Source: Roseobacter fucihabitans
GTDB taxonomy: Bacteria; Pseudomonadota; Alphaproteobacteria; Rhodobacterales; Rhodobacteraceae
NCBI RefSeq assembly: GCF_014337925.2
Contig: NZ_CP143423.1
Location: forward strand, 774,501 to 838,500
Direction of reading: 5' to 3'
Length of the DNA: 64,000 bases
Numbering within the stretch: the stretch's first letter is position 1; each line of letters begins with the position of its first letter. A program made the position numbers and the translations under genes. This document shows positions 48,196 through 57,535 of the stretch, one piece after another. A model generated the notes under the pieces. It worked only from the letters and a program-made list of their open reading frames with translations, did no database searches and had not been told where the DNA came from.

Positions 48196-49165
48196 TATTT
48201 TTTCCCTGCGCTGATGTTGCCGCCATGATGCGGTTTTTCATCCTCAGAGCAAGGGGCACCAACGCCGGACCCGTGGGGCCACCCCGCGCAAACCGCACAG
48301 GTTTGAAGCGGGACCAGCGCGGCGCGCAAGCTTCAGGCAACAGATGCGCAAGACGTGATTGTGTCAGCGCACCATCGCCCCGCAGGATTGCAGCATAAAG
48401 CGCCATGACGCCAGGGCGTTGATAGACGGACCAATGGCTGACGCGGCGCTGCGCGCGCGCAACCGGTAAGCCCAGAAGCGCCAGCGCATTAAGCGTTGTG
48501 TCGCAATCCAGTTGCAGATTTAGGGCATTGGGGGCCTGTACCCCCTGGCCGATGGCGCGGTCATTGAGATCGCGGGCGGCGACCAGATGCTCGAAGGCGA
48601 GGTCAAACAGGTCGTTTTCGCGGCTCGTTATATTGAACACTTCGGTTGTCATCCCGGCGGGGGTTGCCAGCATGTCCTGGGCCTTGCCGATGAAGCTTGC
48701 GCCCGTCAGCAGCAGCATCCGATCAATGCTGGCACCGGGCAGATGGACCAGCGCCGACAGCGCGATTTCCGCGCCCAGCGAATGGGCGATCAGATGCAGG
48801 GGGCGGTGAGGTGCCAGCGCGCGTAACGATGCGATCAGGCCCGCCAGAACCGCGCCGAGTTTTGCAGCGCGACGATGCGCCCGCCACAGGGGACCACGCG
48901 CGGACCAGGCAAAGGCGATGCACAGGCCTTCATCAACCTGATCGCTCAAAAATCCGAGCGCGCGGGGCCAGCCGTTGGCGGCAGCATTGAAGAGCTTGCG
49001 ATGCGGGCAATGTGCGGCGTCTTCGGGGGTATATTTATACCCATGCAGCATGATGACGATGGGGCCGGTCTGTGTCGCCTGTGCCGCCAGAACGCGCGCC
49101 AGGGGGATGGTGCTGGCATGGTGCTGCAGGCCGTCTTCGGTGGCATTGATCCTGAGCACTGGCAT
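48179..49165 (-). CDS. Alpha/beta hydrolase
   Basis: A 328-residue hydrolase fold. GPIVIMLHGYKYTPEDAAHC carries the oxyanion HG motif at about residue 40, and LHLIAHSLGAEIALSAL gives the nucleophile elbow with Ser in AHSLG. The catalytic His near the C-terminus may be in RVSHWSVYQRPG. An insertion of about 20 residues follows GYKY. It is coupled to a GST gene downstream. The substrate is unknown. Confidence 0.82.
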   Translation of the reverse strand: MPVLRINATEDGLQHHASTIPLARVLAAQATQTGPIVIMLHGYKYTPEDAAHCPHRKLFNAAANGWPRALGFLSDQVDEGLCIAFAWSARGPLWRAHRRAAKLGAVLAGLIASLRALAPHRPLHLIAHSLGAEIALSALVHLPGASIDRMLLLTGASFIGKAQDMLATPAGMTTEVFNITSRENDLFDLAFEHLVAARDLNDRAIGQGVQAPNALNLQLDCDTTLNALALLGLPVARAQRRVSHWSVYQRPGVMALYAAILRGDGALTQSRLAHLLPEACAPRWSRFKPVRFARGGPTGPALVPLALRMKNRIMAATSAQGKNNEHAY

Positions 49166-49290
49166 GCGCTGCCCCTTCTACAAGATATTGTGGTCGATAT
49201 GTGCCATATGCCTAAGACAGTGCGGTGAAATTAATGTTACACCACCGTGACGGTGTTGACGCGCAACAGCCTTTGTCCTAACGATACCGC

Positions 49291-49343
49291 AGTGGCGATT
49301 TGTTACCGGATTGCGGGCCACTTTAAACATTCCGCTAAAAGGT
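49291..49343 (+). promoter_or_regulatory. SAM-II riboswitch (S-adenosylmethionine aptamer) upstream of metZ
   Basis: The P1 stem AGTGGC (49291-49296) with GCCACT (49317-49322), the conserved loop GATTTGTTACCGGATTGC, the A-rich TTTAAAC linker and the terminal CGCTAAAAGG match the SAM-II (metA/SAM-alpha) class, known from alphaproteobacteria upstream of methionine genes. The 3' end forms the pseudoknot. It lies 75 bases before the metZ start. Confidence 0.92.
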
Positions 49344-49355
49344 CACCGATGAGGG

Positions 49356-49390
49356 AACCCCGTCGCGTTGACCGCGTCTGGGGTTTTTTT
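49356..49390 (+). terminator. Intrinsic terminator between SAM-II aptamer and metZ
   Basis: AACCCC (49356-49361) pairs with GGGGTT (49380-49385), with an inner CGCG/CGCG stem (49364-49367 with 49373-49376) around a short loop, and seven T residues at 49384-49390. It starts only 13 bases after the aptamer, so it is probably the expression platform: with SAM bound, transcription stops before metZ. Confidence 0.88.
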
Positions 49391-49418
49391 GTGCCCGATG
49401 GGGCTGGAGAGTGAGAAG

Positions 49419-50600
49419 ATGACACGGGATTTGAAGCCACGCACCAAAGCCGTCCACGCAGGCACACGCCGGAGCCAATATGGCGAGGTATCTGAGGCGA
49501 TATTCCTGACGCAGGGCTTTGTCTATGACACGGCTGAGGATGCCGAGGCGCGCTTTATTGAGGCCGGTCCGGATGAGTTCATCTATGCGCGTTATGGCAA
49601 CCCCACTGTGGCGATGTTCGAAGACCGCATCGCGGCCCTTGAGGGGGCGGAGGATGCCTTTGCCACCGCCTCTGGCATGGCGGCGGTTTCGGGCGCTTTG
49701 ACCTCCATGCTCAAAGCCGGGGACCATGTGGTTTCTGCCCGCGCACTGTTTGGGTCATGCCTTTATGTACTCGAGGAAATCCTGACGCGTTTCGGGGTCC
49801 GGGTGACGTTTGTGGATGGCGCGGAACTTGCCGCCTGGGCGGCGGCGATAACCGATGACACCACGCTTGTGTTCTTTGAATCCCTGTCCAATCCGACATT
49901 GCAAGCCGTTGATATCGAAGGCGTCTCAGCCCTCGCGCATGCTAAGGGGGCCAAAGTCGTCGTGGACAACGTCTTTGCCACGCCGGTCTGGTCCAAGGCC
50001 ATATCGCAGGGGGCGGATGTGGTGATCTATTCCGCAACCAAACATATCGACGGACAGGGGCGCGCGCTGGGCGGGGTGATCCTGGGCACCCGTGATTACA
50101 TCCGCAAAACCGTTGAACCTTATATGAAACACACCGGCGGCTCGATGAGCCCGTTCACCGCCTGGGTCATGCTCAAGGGGTTGGAGACGATGGATTTGCG
50201 CGTGCGGGCGCAAACGTCCAATGCCACCGCCATCGCGCAGGCGCTTCAGGGGCATGTCAACGTGTCAAAGGTGATCTATCCCGGCCACGCCAGCCACCCC
50301 CAACACGCGCTGGTGCAGCGCCAGATGGGGCAGGGGGGAACCGTTCTGTCCATCGAACTGAAAGGGGGAAAGCAGGCCGCCTTTCGCTTCCTGAACGCGA
50401 TCGAAATTGGCGTGATTTCCAACAACCTCGGGGATGCAAAAACGATCATGACTCATCCGGCGACCACGACGCATCAACGCCTGCCGCAGGATCAAAAAGA
50501 TGCCTTGGGCATCACGGATGGTCTTGTGCGGATCAGCGTGGGCATTGAAGATGCGACCGATCTGATTGAAGATATTTTGCGTGCGCTGAAGTCGGTTTGA
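49419..50600 (+). CDS. metZ: O-succinylhomoserine sulfhydrylase
   Basis: PLP enzyme of the Cys/Met metabolism family, 393 residues; it makes homocysteine directly from O-succinylhomoserine and sulfide. PLP-binding Lys208 is in IYSATKHIDGQGRALGG; YARYGNPTV, DNVFATPVWSKAI and SVGIEDATDLIEDI are family motifs. I chose ATG 49419 with GAGAGTGAGAAG upstream; a longer frame begins with TTG inside the terminator and is rejected. Control is by the SAM-II riboswitch and terminator just upstream. Confidence 0.95.
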   Translation: MTRDLKPRTKAVHAGTRRSQYGEVSEAIFLTQGFVYDTAEDAEARFIEAGPDEFIYARYGNPTVAMFEDRIAALEGAEDAFATASGMAAVSGALTSMLKAGDHVVSARALFGSCLYVLEEILTRFGVRVTFVDGAELAAWAAAITDDTTLVFFESLSNPTLQAVDIEGVSALAHAKGAKVVVDNVFATPVWSKAISQGADVVIYSATKHIDGQGRALGGVILGTRDYIRKTVEPYMKHTGGSMSPFTAWVMLKGLETMDLRVRAQTSNATAIAQALQGHVNVSKVIYPGHASHPQHALVQRQMGQGGTVLSIELKGGKQAAFRFLNAIEIGVISNNLGDAKTIMTHPATTTHQRLPQDQKDALGITDGLVRISVGIEDATDLIEDILRALKSV

Positions 50601-50752
50601 TGCTTGTGATGGGGTGTGTGGAATTTTTCTCTACCAGATTTTCGAGGTTTTATGATCCTGTTGGCATCATCTGACGTATCTGTGAGGAGAGTTGGTAAAC
50701 GGGCGCTGAAGGTCTACCTTCTGTCACAGACACCATCATGAGGGACATAGCG

Positions 50753-51856
50753 ATGAACATCCACACACCCATCCTTGATGCGGCACCCGAGCGCGAAGAG
50801 GCCGAAGCGGCCCTGACCCTTTTGCGCAAATGGGCAAAAGGCGCGACGGCAACGGAAATTTTGGAATTGGACCCTTCCGTGGCGCGTCTGGTGCCGGGCG
50901 GGGATATGGCCGACTACCCGGCGTTTTCGCGCGAATATCCCGAAGGATTCGAGACCGACGAGGGGTATAAATCAACGCTCCCCGATTTGCAGAACGGGCC
51001 GTCCAGCCTGATCCGGGGCGCGCGCCAGCAGATCCAGCATGTTGGCATTTCCAACTTCCGCCTGCCCATCCGGTTTCGCACGCGTGACAATGGTGAGCTG
51101 ATGCTGGAGACCTCCGTGACGGGCTCCGTTAGCCTTGAGGCCGATAAAAAAGGCATCAACATGTCGCGGATCATGCGCTCGTTTTACAAGCATGCCGAGG
51201 CGACCTTTAGTTTTGAGGTGATCGAGGCGGCGCTGGATGATTACATCAGCGATCTGGAAAGCTTCGATGCCCGCATCCAGATGCGGTTCAGCTTCCCAAT
51301 GAAGGTCGATAGCCTGCGTTCGGGCCTGTCGGGGTATCAGTATTACGATATTGCGTTGGAACTGGTCGAAACCGGCGGTGTGCGCAAAAAGATCATGCAT
51401 CTTGATTATGTTTACTCCTCAACCTGCCCGTGCTCACTGGAACTCTCTGAACATGCGCGCGCGACCCGTGGACAATTGGCCACACCGCATTCGCAACGCT
51501 CAGTTGCGCGGGTGTCGGTGGAAATTGACGATGATGCGGGCTGTTTGTGGTTTGAGGACCTGATTGAGGCCTGCCGGCGCGCGGTCCCGACCGAGACGCA
51601 GGTCATGGTCAAACGCGAAGACGAACAGGCTTTTGCCGAATTGAACGCGGCCAACCCGATTTTTGTCGAAGACGCAGCGCGCCTGTTTTGTGAGCAATTA
51701 CAAGCGGATGTACGTGTTGGTGATTTCCGTGTGATTGCCAGCCATCAAGAAAGCCTGCACAGCCATGATGCCGTCAGCGTCTTGGTGGAAGGCGAAACCT
51801 TCGCGGCCGAGAGCCTTGATCCGAAATTGTTCAACACGTTGTTTCACGTCGGATAA
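50753..51856 (+). CDS. folE2: GTP cyclohydrolase I type 2 (FolE2)
   Basis: First step of tetrahydrofolate synthesis, with 367 residues. The metal-independent-of-zinc family COG1469: GISNFRLPIRFR, HLDYVYSSTCPCSLELSEHA (active-site Cys region) and PHSQRSVARVSVEIDDDAGC are recognisable. I chose ATG 50753 (AGGGA seven bases before) over 50738. It lies 153 bases after metZ and ends at a strong terminator. Folate supply fits the one-carbon theme of sarcosine oxidase in this window. I see no Zur box or riboswitch before it. Confidence 0.95.
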   Translation: MNIHTPILDAAPEREEAEAALTLLRKWAKGATATEILELDPSVARLVPGGDMADYPAFSREYPEGFETDEGYKSTLPDLQNGPSSLIRGARQQIQHVGISNFRLPIRFRTRDNGELMLETSVTGSVSLEADKKGINMSRIMRSFYKHAEATFSFEVIEAALDDYISDLESFDARIQMRFSFPMKVDSLRSGLSGYQYYDIALELVETGGVRKKIMHLDYVYSSTCPCSLELSEHARATRGQLATPHSQRSVARVSVEIDDDAGCLWFEDLIEACRRAVPTETQVMVKREDEQAFAELNAANPIFVEDAARLFCEQLQADVRVGDFRVIASHQESLHSHDAVSVLVEGETFAAESLDPKLFNTLFHVG

Positions 51857-51879
51857 CCAACGGTGACATCTCGGATCAA

Positions 51880-51905
51880 ACGCGTCCCGGCGGGGTGCGT
51901 TTTTT
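51880..51905 (+). terminator. Intrinsic terminator after folE2
   Basis: A nine-pair stem with two G-U pairs (51880-51888 with 51892-51900) and a three-base loop is followed by T residues to 51905. It lies 23 bases past the folE2 stop. Confidence 0.88.
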
Positions 51906-52016
51906 CGTATCAAGCCAAAGCGATAGCGGCTATGCACAATGCGCAATTCTCATACCGCCGCTTTCCAACTATATCGATCCGGGGGAGGGGAACCCGAACA
52001 AAAGTGAGAATTTTCG

Positions 52017-52256
52017 ATGGCTTACCAACTGATTGAACGTGAAAATGGCGTTGCGCGCGTATTTTATGCTCTGACCTCCGCCTTGGGCGGTTTTTTCGTT
52101 TCCCTGACCCGAGCGCTGATGGCGTCAAGTGCGCAGGCAAAACGCGCGCAGCAATTCAAGGCGTTGCATGATAAATCCGATGCGCAACTGGCGGCGCTGA
52201 ACATCAAGCGCGATGATATCGTGCACCATGTTTTTCAGGATCTCTATTACTCCTGA
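52017..52256 (+). CDS. DUF1127-like small protein
   Basis: A 79-residue protein. A hydrophobic amphipathic middle (VARVFYALTSALGGFFVSLT) is followed by the C-terminal LHDKSDAQLAALNIKRDDIV, which resembles the DUF1127 (YjiS) motif, where related small proteins bind RNA or act in phosphate and stress control. The start is ATG 52017, with AAAAGTGAG upstream. It stands between folE2 and trkH, 18 bases from the latter. Function unknown. Confidence 0.75.
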   Translation: MAYQLIERENGVARVFYALTSALGGFFVSLTRALMASSAQAKRAQQFKALHDKSDAQLAALNIKRDDIVHHVFQDLYYS

Positions 52257-52273
52257 TCCAATCCACCCCCTGC

Positions 52274-53764
52274 ATGCGCTTGACACCGGCACGGCGCAAC
52301 GCCAAGCCTGCACCCATGTTGGACCTGCGCCCCGTTGGATATGTGATCGGATTGCTGGTGGCCGTTCTGGGAGCGGCCATGTTGCTGCCGATGTTGGTGG
52401 ATATCGCAGAGGGGCGCGGTCATTGGCCGGTCTTCATCCAATCCGCGGTCATCACGGTGCTGGCGGGGGGGTTGATTTCGCTGGCCTGTGCAAACGGTGT
52501 CAAAGAAGGCCTGACGATCCAGCAAACCTTCCTGCTGACCACCGGCGTCTGGCTTGCCCTGCCGCTGTTCGGGGCCTTGCCGTTTATGTTCGGCGAAACC
52601 GAAGCGCGGTTTGTCGATGCGTTTTTCGAGGCGATGTCCGGGCTGACGACCACGGGCTCCACGGTGTTTTCGGGGCTTCAGGACCTGCCCAAAGGGTTAC
52701 TCTTGTGGCGGGGCATCCTGCAATGGCTGGGCGGCATCGGTATCATTGTTGTTGCCATGGTGTTTTTGCCGGAACTCAAGGTCGGCGGGATGCAGATATT
52801 CCGCTCCGAGGGTTTTGATACCATGGGCAAAATCCTGCCGCGCGCCGGGCAGATCGCCAGCCAGATTTCCAGCATCTATCTCGGGCTCACCATGGTCTGC
52901 GCGCTGAGTTACCTGGCCTTGGGCATGGATGCCTTTGATGCGACCGTGCATGCTTTGACCACGGTTTCGACGGGTGGTTTTGCCAATTATGACGATTCCT
53001 TCGGGGTCTTCAAAGGCAACATAGAAATCGCCGCGACGCTTTTCATGATCCTTTCTGCGCTGCCGTTCGTGCGATATGTCCAATTGCTCAACGGGCAACA
53101 TAAACCGCTCTGGCAGGACAGCCAGGTCAGGGTTTTTATCATCACTTTGCTGGTCATCACGCTGGTGGTATCGCTGGCTTTGACCCAGCTTTTCCCGCTG
53201 GACCGGGCGCAGTCCATCCGCGAGGCTCTGTTCAATGTCACCTCGATCATGACAGGCACGGGCTATGCCTCAACGGATTACATGTTGTGGGGTCCCTTTT
53301 TGATTTCCATGTTCTTTTTCATGGGGTTGATTGGCGGCTGTGCGGGCTCGACCACCTGCTCAATCAAAATTTTCCGGTATCAGCTGCTTTTTGCCTCGAT
53401 CAAGATGCAATTGCGCCGGATCCGCTCACCCAATGGCGTCTTCGTGGTGCGCTATGACAAACGTCCCGTGGGCGAGGATGTCCTGTCCTCGGTGATCTCC
53501 TTCTTCATGTTCTTCATCGTGACGCTTGGCCTTCTGGCCGTGGCGCTGAGCCTGACGGGCCTCGACTTCATCACCTCGTTGTCGGGGGCGGCGACGGCGC
53601 TGTCCAATGTGGGTCCGGGACTGGGACCGGAAATCGGACCGGCGGGTAATTTTTCCGGCCTCAATGATACTGCGAAATGGCTGCTGTCGGCGGGGATGTT
53701 ACTGGGACGGCTCGAACTTCTGGCGGTTTACGCCATCCTGACCGTCCAATTCTGGAGAAACTGA
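52274..53764 (+). CDS. trkH: Potassium uptake protein TrkH/TrkG family
   Basis: Channel-like K+ transporter with four repeated membrane-pore-membrane units, 496 residues. The pore-loop sequences are visible: TTTGSTVFSG, TTVSTGGFANYD, TSIMTGTGYAS and ALSNVGPGLGPEIG, the last being the selectivity-filter-like loop. The start may be 52274 or 52316 (MLDLRP). The TrkA NAD-binding partner is not in the window. Its stop is one base before the start of the following ThDP decarboxylase gene. Confidence 0.94.
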   Translation: MRLTPARRNAKPAPMLDLRPVGYVIGLLVAVLGAAMLLPMLVDIAEGRGHWPVFIQSAVITVLAGGLISLACANGVKEGLTIQQTFLLTTGVWLALPLFGALPFMFGETEARFVDAFFEAMSGLTTTGSTVFSGLQDLPKGLLLWRGILQWLGGIGIIVVAMVFLPELKVGGMQIFRSEGFDTMGKILPRAGQIASQISSIYLGLTMVCALSYLALGMDAFDATVHALTTVSTGGFANYDDSFGVFKGNIEIAATLFMILSALPFVRYVQLLNGQHKPLWQDSQVRVFIITLLVITLVVSLALTQLFPLDRAQSIREALFNVTSIMTGTGYASTDYMLWGPFLISMFFFMGLIGGCAGSTTCSIKIFRYQLLFASIKMQLRRIRSPNGVFVVRYDKRPVGEDVLSSVISFFMFFIVTLGLLAVALSLTGLDFITSLSGAATALSNVGPGLGPEIGPAGNFSGLNDTAKWLLSAGMLLGRLELLAVYAILTVQFWRN

Positions 53765-53765
53765 T

Positions 53766-55349
53766 ATGCAACGCCCCTTGGGTGCACAGATATCTCACAT
53801 GCTGAAAGATCGCGGTGTCGATGTGATCTTTGGCATTCCAGGCGTGCATAATCAGGAAATGTACCGCGGCATCGAAGAGGCGGGCATCACCCATGTGCTG
53901 GCGCGTCACGAACAGGGTGCGGGGTTCATGGCCGATGGCTATGCGCGCGCGACGGGCAAACCCGGCGTGGCCTATGTGATCACCGGGCCGGGGCTGTGCA
54001 ATATCATGACGCCGATGGGGCAGGCCTATTCGGATTCCGTCCCCTTGCTGGTGATATCCTCTTGTCTGGATGAAACCGCCGCCCAGAAAGGCCAATTGCA
54101 TCAGATGAAAGATCAGCGTGCAGCGGCTGACACGGTTTGCGACTGGTCCTTGGAAGCGAGAACAGCGCAGGCCGCCTATGCGCTGGTCGACCGGGCCTTC
54201 ACGGAATTTCAAACGCAAAGCCCACTGCCCAAACATATTCAGGTGCCGATTGCCTGTCTTGAGGCTTTGGCCGAGCCTGCGCCCTTGATGTCGGCCCCAC
54301 CACGTGGCGTTGGCGTGCGGGCTGAGGATGTGGCCGAGGCGGTGGCCAGGTTGAAAACCTCCAAACGGGCGCTGTTTGTCCTGGGCGGTGGGGCGGTGAG
54401 GGCCTCGGAGCAGGCCCGCGCATTGCTGGAGCGGTTGCGCGCGGCCTCCTATGTGACCTACGCCGGAAGTGGGATCGCCGCGCTGGATGATCCCTTATGT
54501 TATGGCGCGATGCTGGGCACCGACGCGGCAGTCGCGGAGTTGCGCAAGGCCGATCTGGTGATCTGTGTCGGGACCGATCTGGCGGAGGTGGATCACTATC
54601 GCGCTGAATTGGGTCACGATGCCCCGGCCATCCACGTCAATTTGGACCCTGCCGTCCTGAGCCGTGCAAAGGCGGGGGATCACAAACACCTCGCCGATGC
54701 CGCCGCCTGGCTGGCGGCTGTGAATGCCGCATTGGTGGGGCATGCCCCGGTGAGCGCGTGGCAAACACAGGAGGTCGCACAGGCACGCGCACGTGGGCGC
54801 GCGGAAATCGACGCGGCCTATCCGGGGATCGGGGCGGTTTGTGATGCGCTGCGCGCGGCTGTACCGCGCGGTACGATGATCTATTCTGACATGACACAGA
54901 TCGCCTATACTGCCAAAATTATCTGGGACATGGACCGTCCCGGCCATTGGCACCACCCTTGCGGCTTTGGGACCTTGGGGTATGCGACGCCGGCGGCCAT
55001 TGGCGGGGCGATGGCGCGGCGGGGCAAACCAACGATGGCGATCATCGGGGATTACGGGTTCCACTATACCATGCAGGAATTAGGCGTGGCGGTCGAGTTG
55101 GGTCTGAGCCTGCCGATCATCCTTTGGGACAATGGCAAGCTCAAGGAGATCGAGGACAGCATGGTGCGCGCCCAGATTGCCCCAAATGCGGTCATCGCGC
55201 GCAACCCGGATTTTTGCAAACTGGCCGAGGCCTTTGGCGCGTTGACGCAATCCCCAAAGACGCTGGAAGCGCTGCAAGCGAGTGTCCAACAAGCGTTTCA
55301 TGCGGATGGACCGACGTTGATTTATGTCACGCCGGATATCACGGGGTGA
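53766..55349 (+). CDS. ThDP-dependent decarboxylase, probable 5-guanidino-2-oxopentanoate decarboxylase
   Basis: A 527-residue thiamine-diphosphate enzyme. Glu49 in ARHEQGAGFMADGYARATGK is the cofactor-activating glutamate; the C-terminal GDYGFHYTMQELGVA and WDNGKLKEIED bind diphosphate-Mg2+. Sequence type resembles the AruI enzyme of the arginine transaminase pathway, but acetolactate-synthase-like and oxalyl-CoA-decarboxylase-like relatives are alternatives. It starts with ATG 53766 one base after trkH, an odd partner. No aruH transaminase is next to it. Confidence 0.78.
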   Translation: MQRPLGAQISHMLKDRGVDVIFGIPGVHNQEMYRGIEEAGITHVLARHEQGAGFMADGYARATGKPGVAYVITGPGLCNIMTPMGQAYSDSVPLLVISSCLDETAAQKGQLHQMKDQRAAADTVCDWSLEARTAQAAYALVDRAFTEFQTQSPLPKHIQVPIACLEALAEPAPLMSAPPRGVGVRAEDVAEAVARLKTSKRALFVLGGGAVRASEQARALLERLRAASYVTYAGSGIAALDDPLCYGAMLGTDAAVAELRKADLVICVGTDLAEVDHYRAELGHDAPAIHVNLDPAVLSRAKAGDHKHLADAAAWLAAVNAALVGHAPVSAWQTQEVAQARARGRAEIDAAYPGIGAVCDALRAAVPRGTMIYSDMTQIAYTAKIIWDMDRPGHWHHPCGFGTLGYATPAAIGGAMARRGKPTMAIIGDYGFHYTMQELGVAVELGLSLPIILWDNGKLKEIEDSMVRAQIAPNAVIARNPDFCKLAEAFGALTQSPKTLEALQASVQQAFHADGPTLIYVTPDITG

Positions 55350-55463
55350 TGGGTGATGTGTTGAGCGGGCTTGTGATGGTCCGTGCGGGCACCCCCCCCT
55401 TTGGCCTTGTGAACAGCCAAGCCCCAAGCCCATTGCCAAGGATCTGGAGCCTGTGCAGGGATC

Positions 55464-55482
55464 AAAAAAACCCTTAGGTTTT
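55464..55482. terminator. Possible bidirectional terminator between convergent genes
   Basis: A six-pair AT-rich stem AAAACC-CTTA-GGTTTT (55467-55482) has an extra A/T run on its left side, giving a T-run after the stem on the minus strand. It lies between the convergent decarboxylase and the degenerate protease-like gene. Weak stem. Confidence 0.4.
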
Positions 55483-55585
55483 AACCCATCCGGTCCACGG
55501 TTTTCGGCAAAGTGCGGCGAGAGGCGCGGCTCTGCATAAGGCCGGGGGCCGCCTCGCGGGCTTCCAAGACAAGCGCGCGGGACAG

Positions 55586-57376
55586 TTATTCCCAGCAACT
55601 GACCAATACTGTCATGGCCCGCGCCTGCCGCGTGATGTCTTCGGGGGGCATGGCCTCGGTGCGCTGCGTGCGCGCACCTGCCAGCCCGGCACGTTGCATG
55701 GTGGCAAGTATCGCCTCGCCCGCCAAGGCAAACGTCACCTCCTGTGGCAGCTTGCGCTCGGCACCACCGCGCGGCAACAGCATGCCAAATACATTGCCCG
55801 CATCGTCAAACACCGGCCCGCCGGCATCGCCGGGCAGAGAATCCAGCGCCAACCGGTTCAGGTTGTTTTCCCCCTGCAATCCACGCAGATCCGACAAGGT
55901 GCCAAACGTCATGGTCGGGGCCTCAAGAATCCCCTCATATGAATAACCCGCAACGGCCACGTCGGAAGCAAGGCGCGGCGAAATATCCGCAAAACGTGCA
56001 ATCTGAGGCGGGGAGAGCTTTGCCGATGGCGTCAGGATCGCGATCCCCAGCCCGGCGTCGAGCGTGCTGATATCCGCCTCGAACTCTTCATCCAGCGTGA
56101 TGCGCGTGCACGCCTGAACCGCTTCAGCGGTCGTGGCGACAGACCCGTTCTGATCCACAAAGAAGCCAGAGCGCGAAATGCGGGGCTTGCGGACCTGCAA
56201 TCCGGCAATCAGGTCCACCTGCTGTTGCGCCTCAACACCCGCCGCTGGGTCAAGCACGCCCGGCAGGCGCGTGAAACTCGCCTGCATTTCGGCCAGGAGC
56301 CTGGTGCGGCGCTCTTCCTCCCCTGCGGGCCAGACCAGCGTGAAACCCTTGATCTGCCCGTTGCTCAGGGACACCCGCGTTTCGCTGGTGATTTCCGCGT
56401 TGCGCCCGGTGATGGAAAACCCGGTTGGTGTCAGGCTGCGCGGACCGTCAAGCGGCACAATTGCCAGCGTCTGCATGATCTCATAGAGGCTATTGAGCGT
56501 GTCCCGATTGCCTTCCTGGCTGATCAGCAAGGCTTGTGCTTTGCTTTCATCACCGGCGGTGAAGAGGGCAAAGGGGGCCTGATACCGCTGAAACGCCAGC
56601 CTGCCCGTCGGGATCAAAATCTCGATCCCTGTCGCATTATCCGTGACCCGGCGCAGCTCCAGACCTTCCAATACGGCGTTATACTTCTGCAACAGAATGG
56701 CGCGCTGGGATGTGGTCAAAATGCCCGTCGCCTCAAAGCCCTTGGCCTGCTGCCAGGCGGTCATGGAATTGCGCGTGCCACGTCCGAATGCGCCGTCGAT
56801 GGTCGCGCTATAATACCCGGCCCATTGCAGCGCAGTCTGGATTTGGCGCCGTTCGGCTGGCGTCAGATTGCGCTCGTTGTTTCGGGCCTCTGCGGGTGTT
56901 TCATCCGGCCCTGCGGTGTTTCCTTGCGCAGGTTGGGAAAGGCCGCCAAGGGTGATGTCGCGCGCGCTGTCGGAAATCACCGGTGCCAGGGGTTCCGGGC
57001 TGTCCACAGTGGCCAGGGGTTGTACGTCACGCGGCAAGGTTTCGGTGTCTGGGGGAAAAAATCGGCCCGAAAACGCGGTGCTTTGGGCAATGAAGCTGTC
57101 GCGCGGGATGCGCCCATCGCTGCGGTAAAGACGCAAAACCTGCTCAGCGTCCGCCGCCGTATAGGGTCCCAGAACGATCCCAAACCAGTCCCCGCCAAGC
57201 GCAAAACCGTTCACATCGGCCAAGGTGCGGGCATAGGCGCGGGCGCGTTCCAACCCGTCTTGCAGGTTTGGCTGAGCTTCGATTTGTATCCAAACCGTCT
57301 GATCTGATGACTGCGCGCGCGCAACCTGCACAACGCTCATAAAAACCGCAACAAAAACCACAAATAACCGTATCAT
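55586..57376 (-). CDS. Exported SPOR-like / peptidoglycan-binding protein with degenerate trypsin-like domain
   Basis: A 596-residue exported protein. The signal peptide spans residues 1-21 (MIRLFVVFVAVFMSVVQVAR). A SPOR-like region at about 25-95 and a PG_binding_1 domain at about 171-232 (IDGAFGRGTRNSMTAWQQAK) follow. Residues about 395-550 have the trypsin-like fold, but the nucleophile motif is GDAGGP with Ala518 in place of Ser, and the His motif reads TTAEAV with Glu418. The Asp position in GLGIAIL is Gly. So it lacks a working triad. I chose ATG 57376 (GGAG upstream) over GTG 57412. Confidence 0.82.
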   Translation of the reverse strand: MIRLFVVFVAVFMSVVQVARAQSSDQTVWIQIEAQPNLQDGLERARAYARTLADVNGFALGGDWFGIVLGPYTAADAEQVLRLYRSDGRIPRDSFIAQSTAFSGRFFPPDTETLPRDVQPLATVDSPEPLAPVISDSARDITLGGLSQPAQGNTAGPDETPAEARNNERNLTPAERRQIQTALQWAGYYSATIDGAFGRGTRNSMTAWQQAKGFEATGILTTSQRAILLQKYNAVLEGLELRRVTDNATGIEILIPTGRLAFQRYQAPFALFTAGDESKAQALLISQEGNRDTLNSLYEIMQTLAIVPLDGPRSLTPTGFSITGRNAEITSETRVSLSNGQIKGFTLVWPAGEEERRTRLLAEMQASFTRLPGVLDPAAGVEAQQQVDLIAGLQVRKPRISRSGFFVDQNGSVATTAEAVQACTRITLDEEFEADISTLDAGLGIAILTPSAKLSPPQIARFADISPRLASDVAVAGYSYEGILEAPTMTFGTLSDLRGLQGENNLNRLALDSLPGDAGGPVFDDAGNVFGMLLPRGGAERKLPQEVTFALAGEAILATMQRAGLAGARTQRTEAMPPEDITRQARAMTVLVSCWE

Positions 57377-57535
57377 GCCAAGATTGACTCCGAACCAAAT
57401 TTTCTTCGACACTATTAATCAGGAAATGAGCGTGGTGACCATAAGGCATTGGCCGGAATTATCGCGCGCTGCGCAATTGACGCCTCCCACACACCCACGT
57501 AGGAAAGGCGCGCAAGAGCAGCCGAGGCGGCCCCA

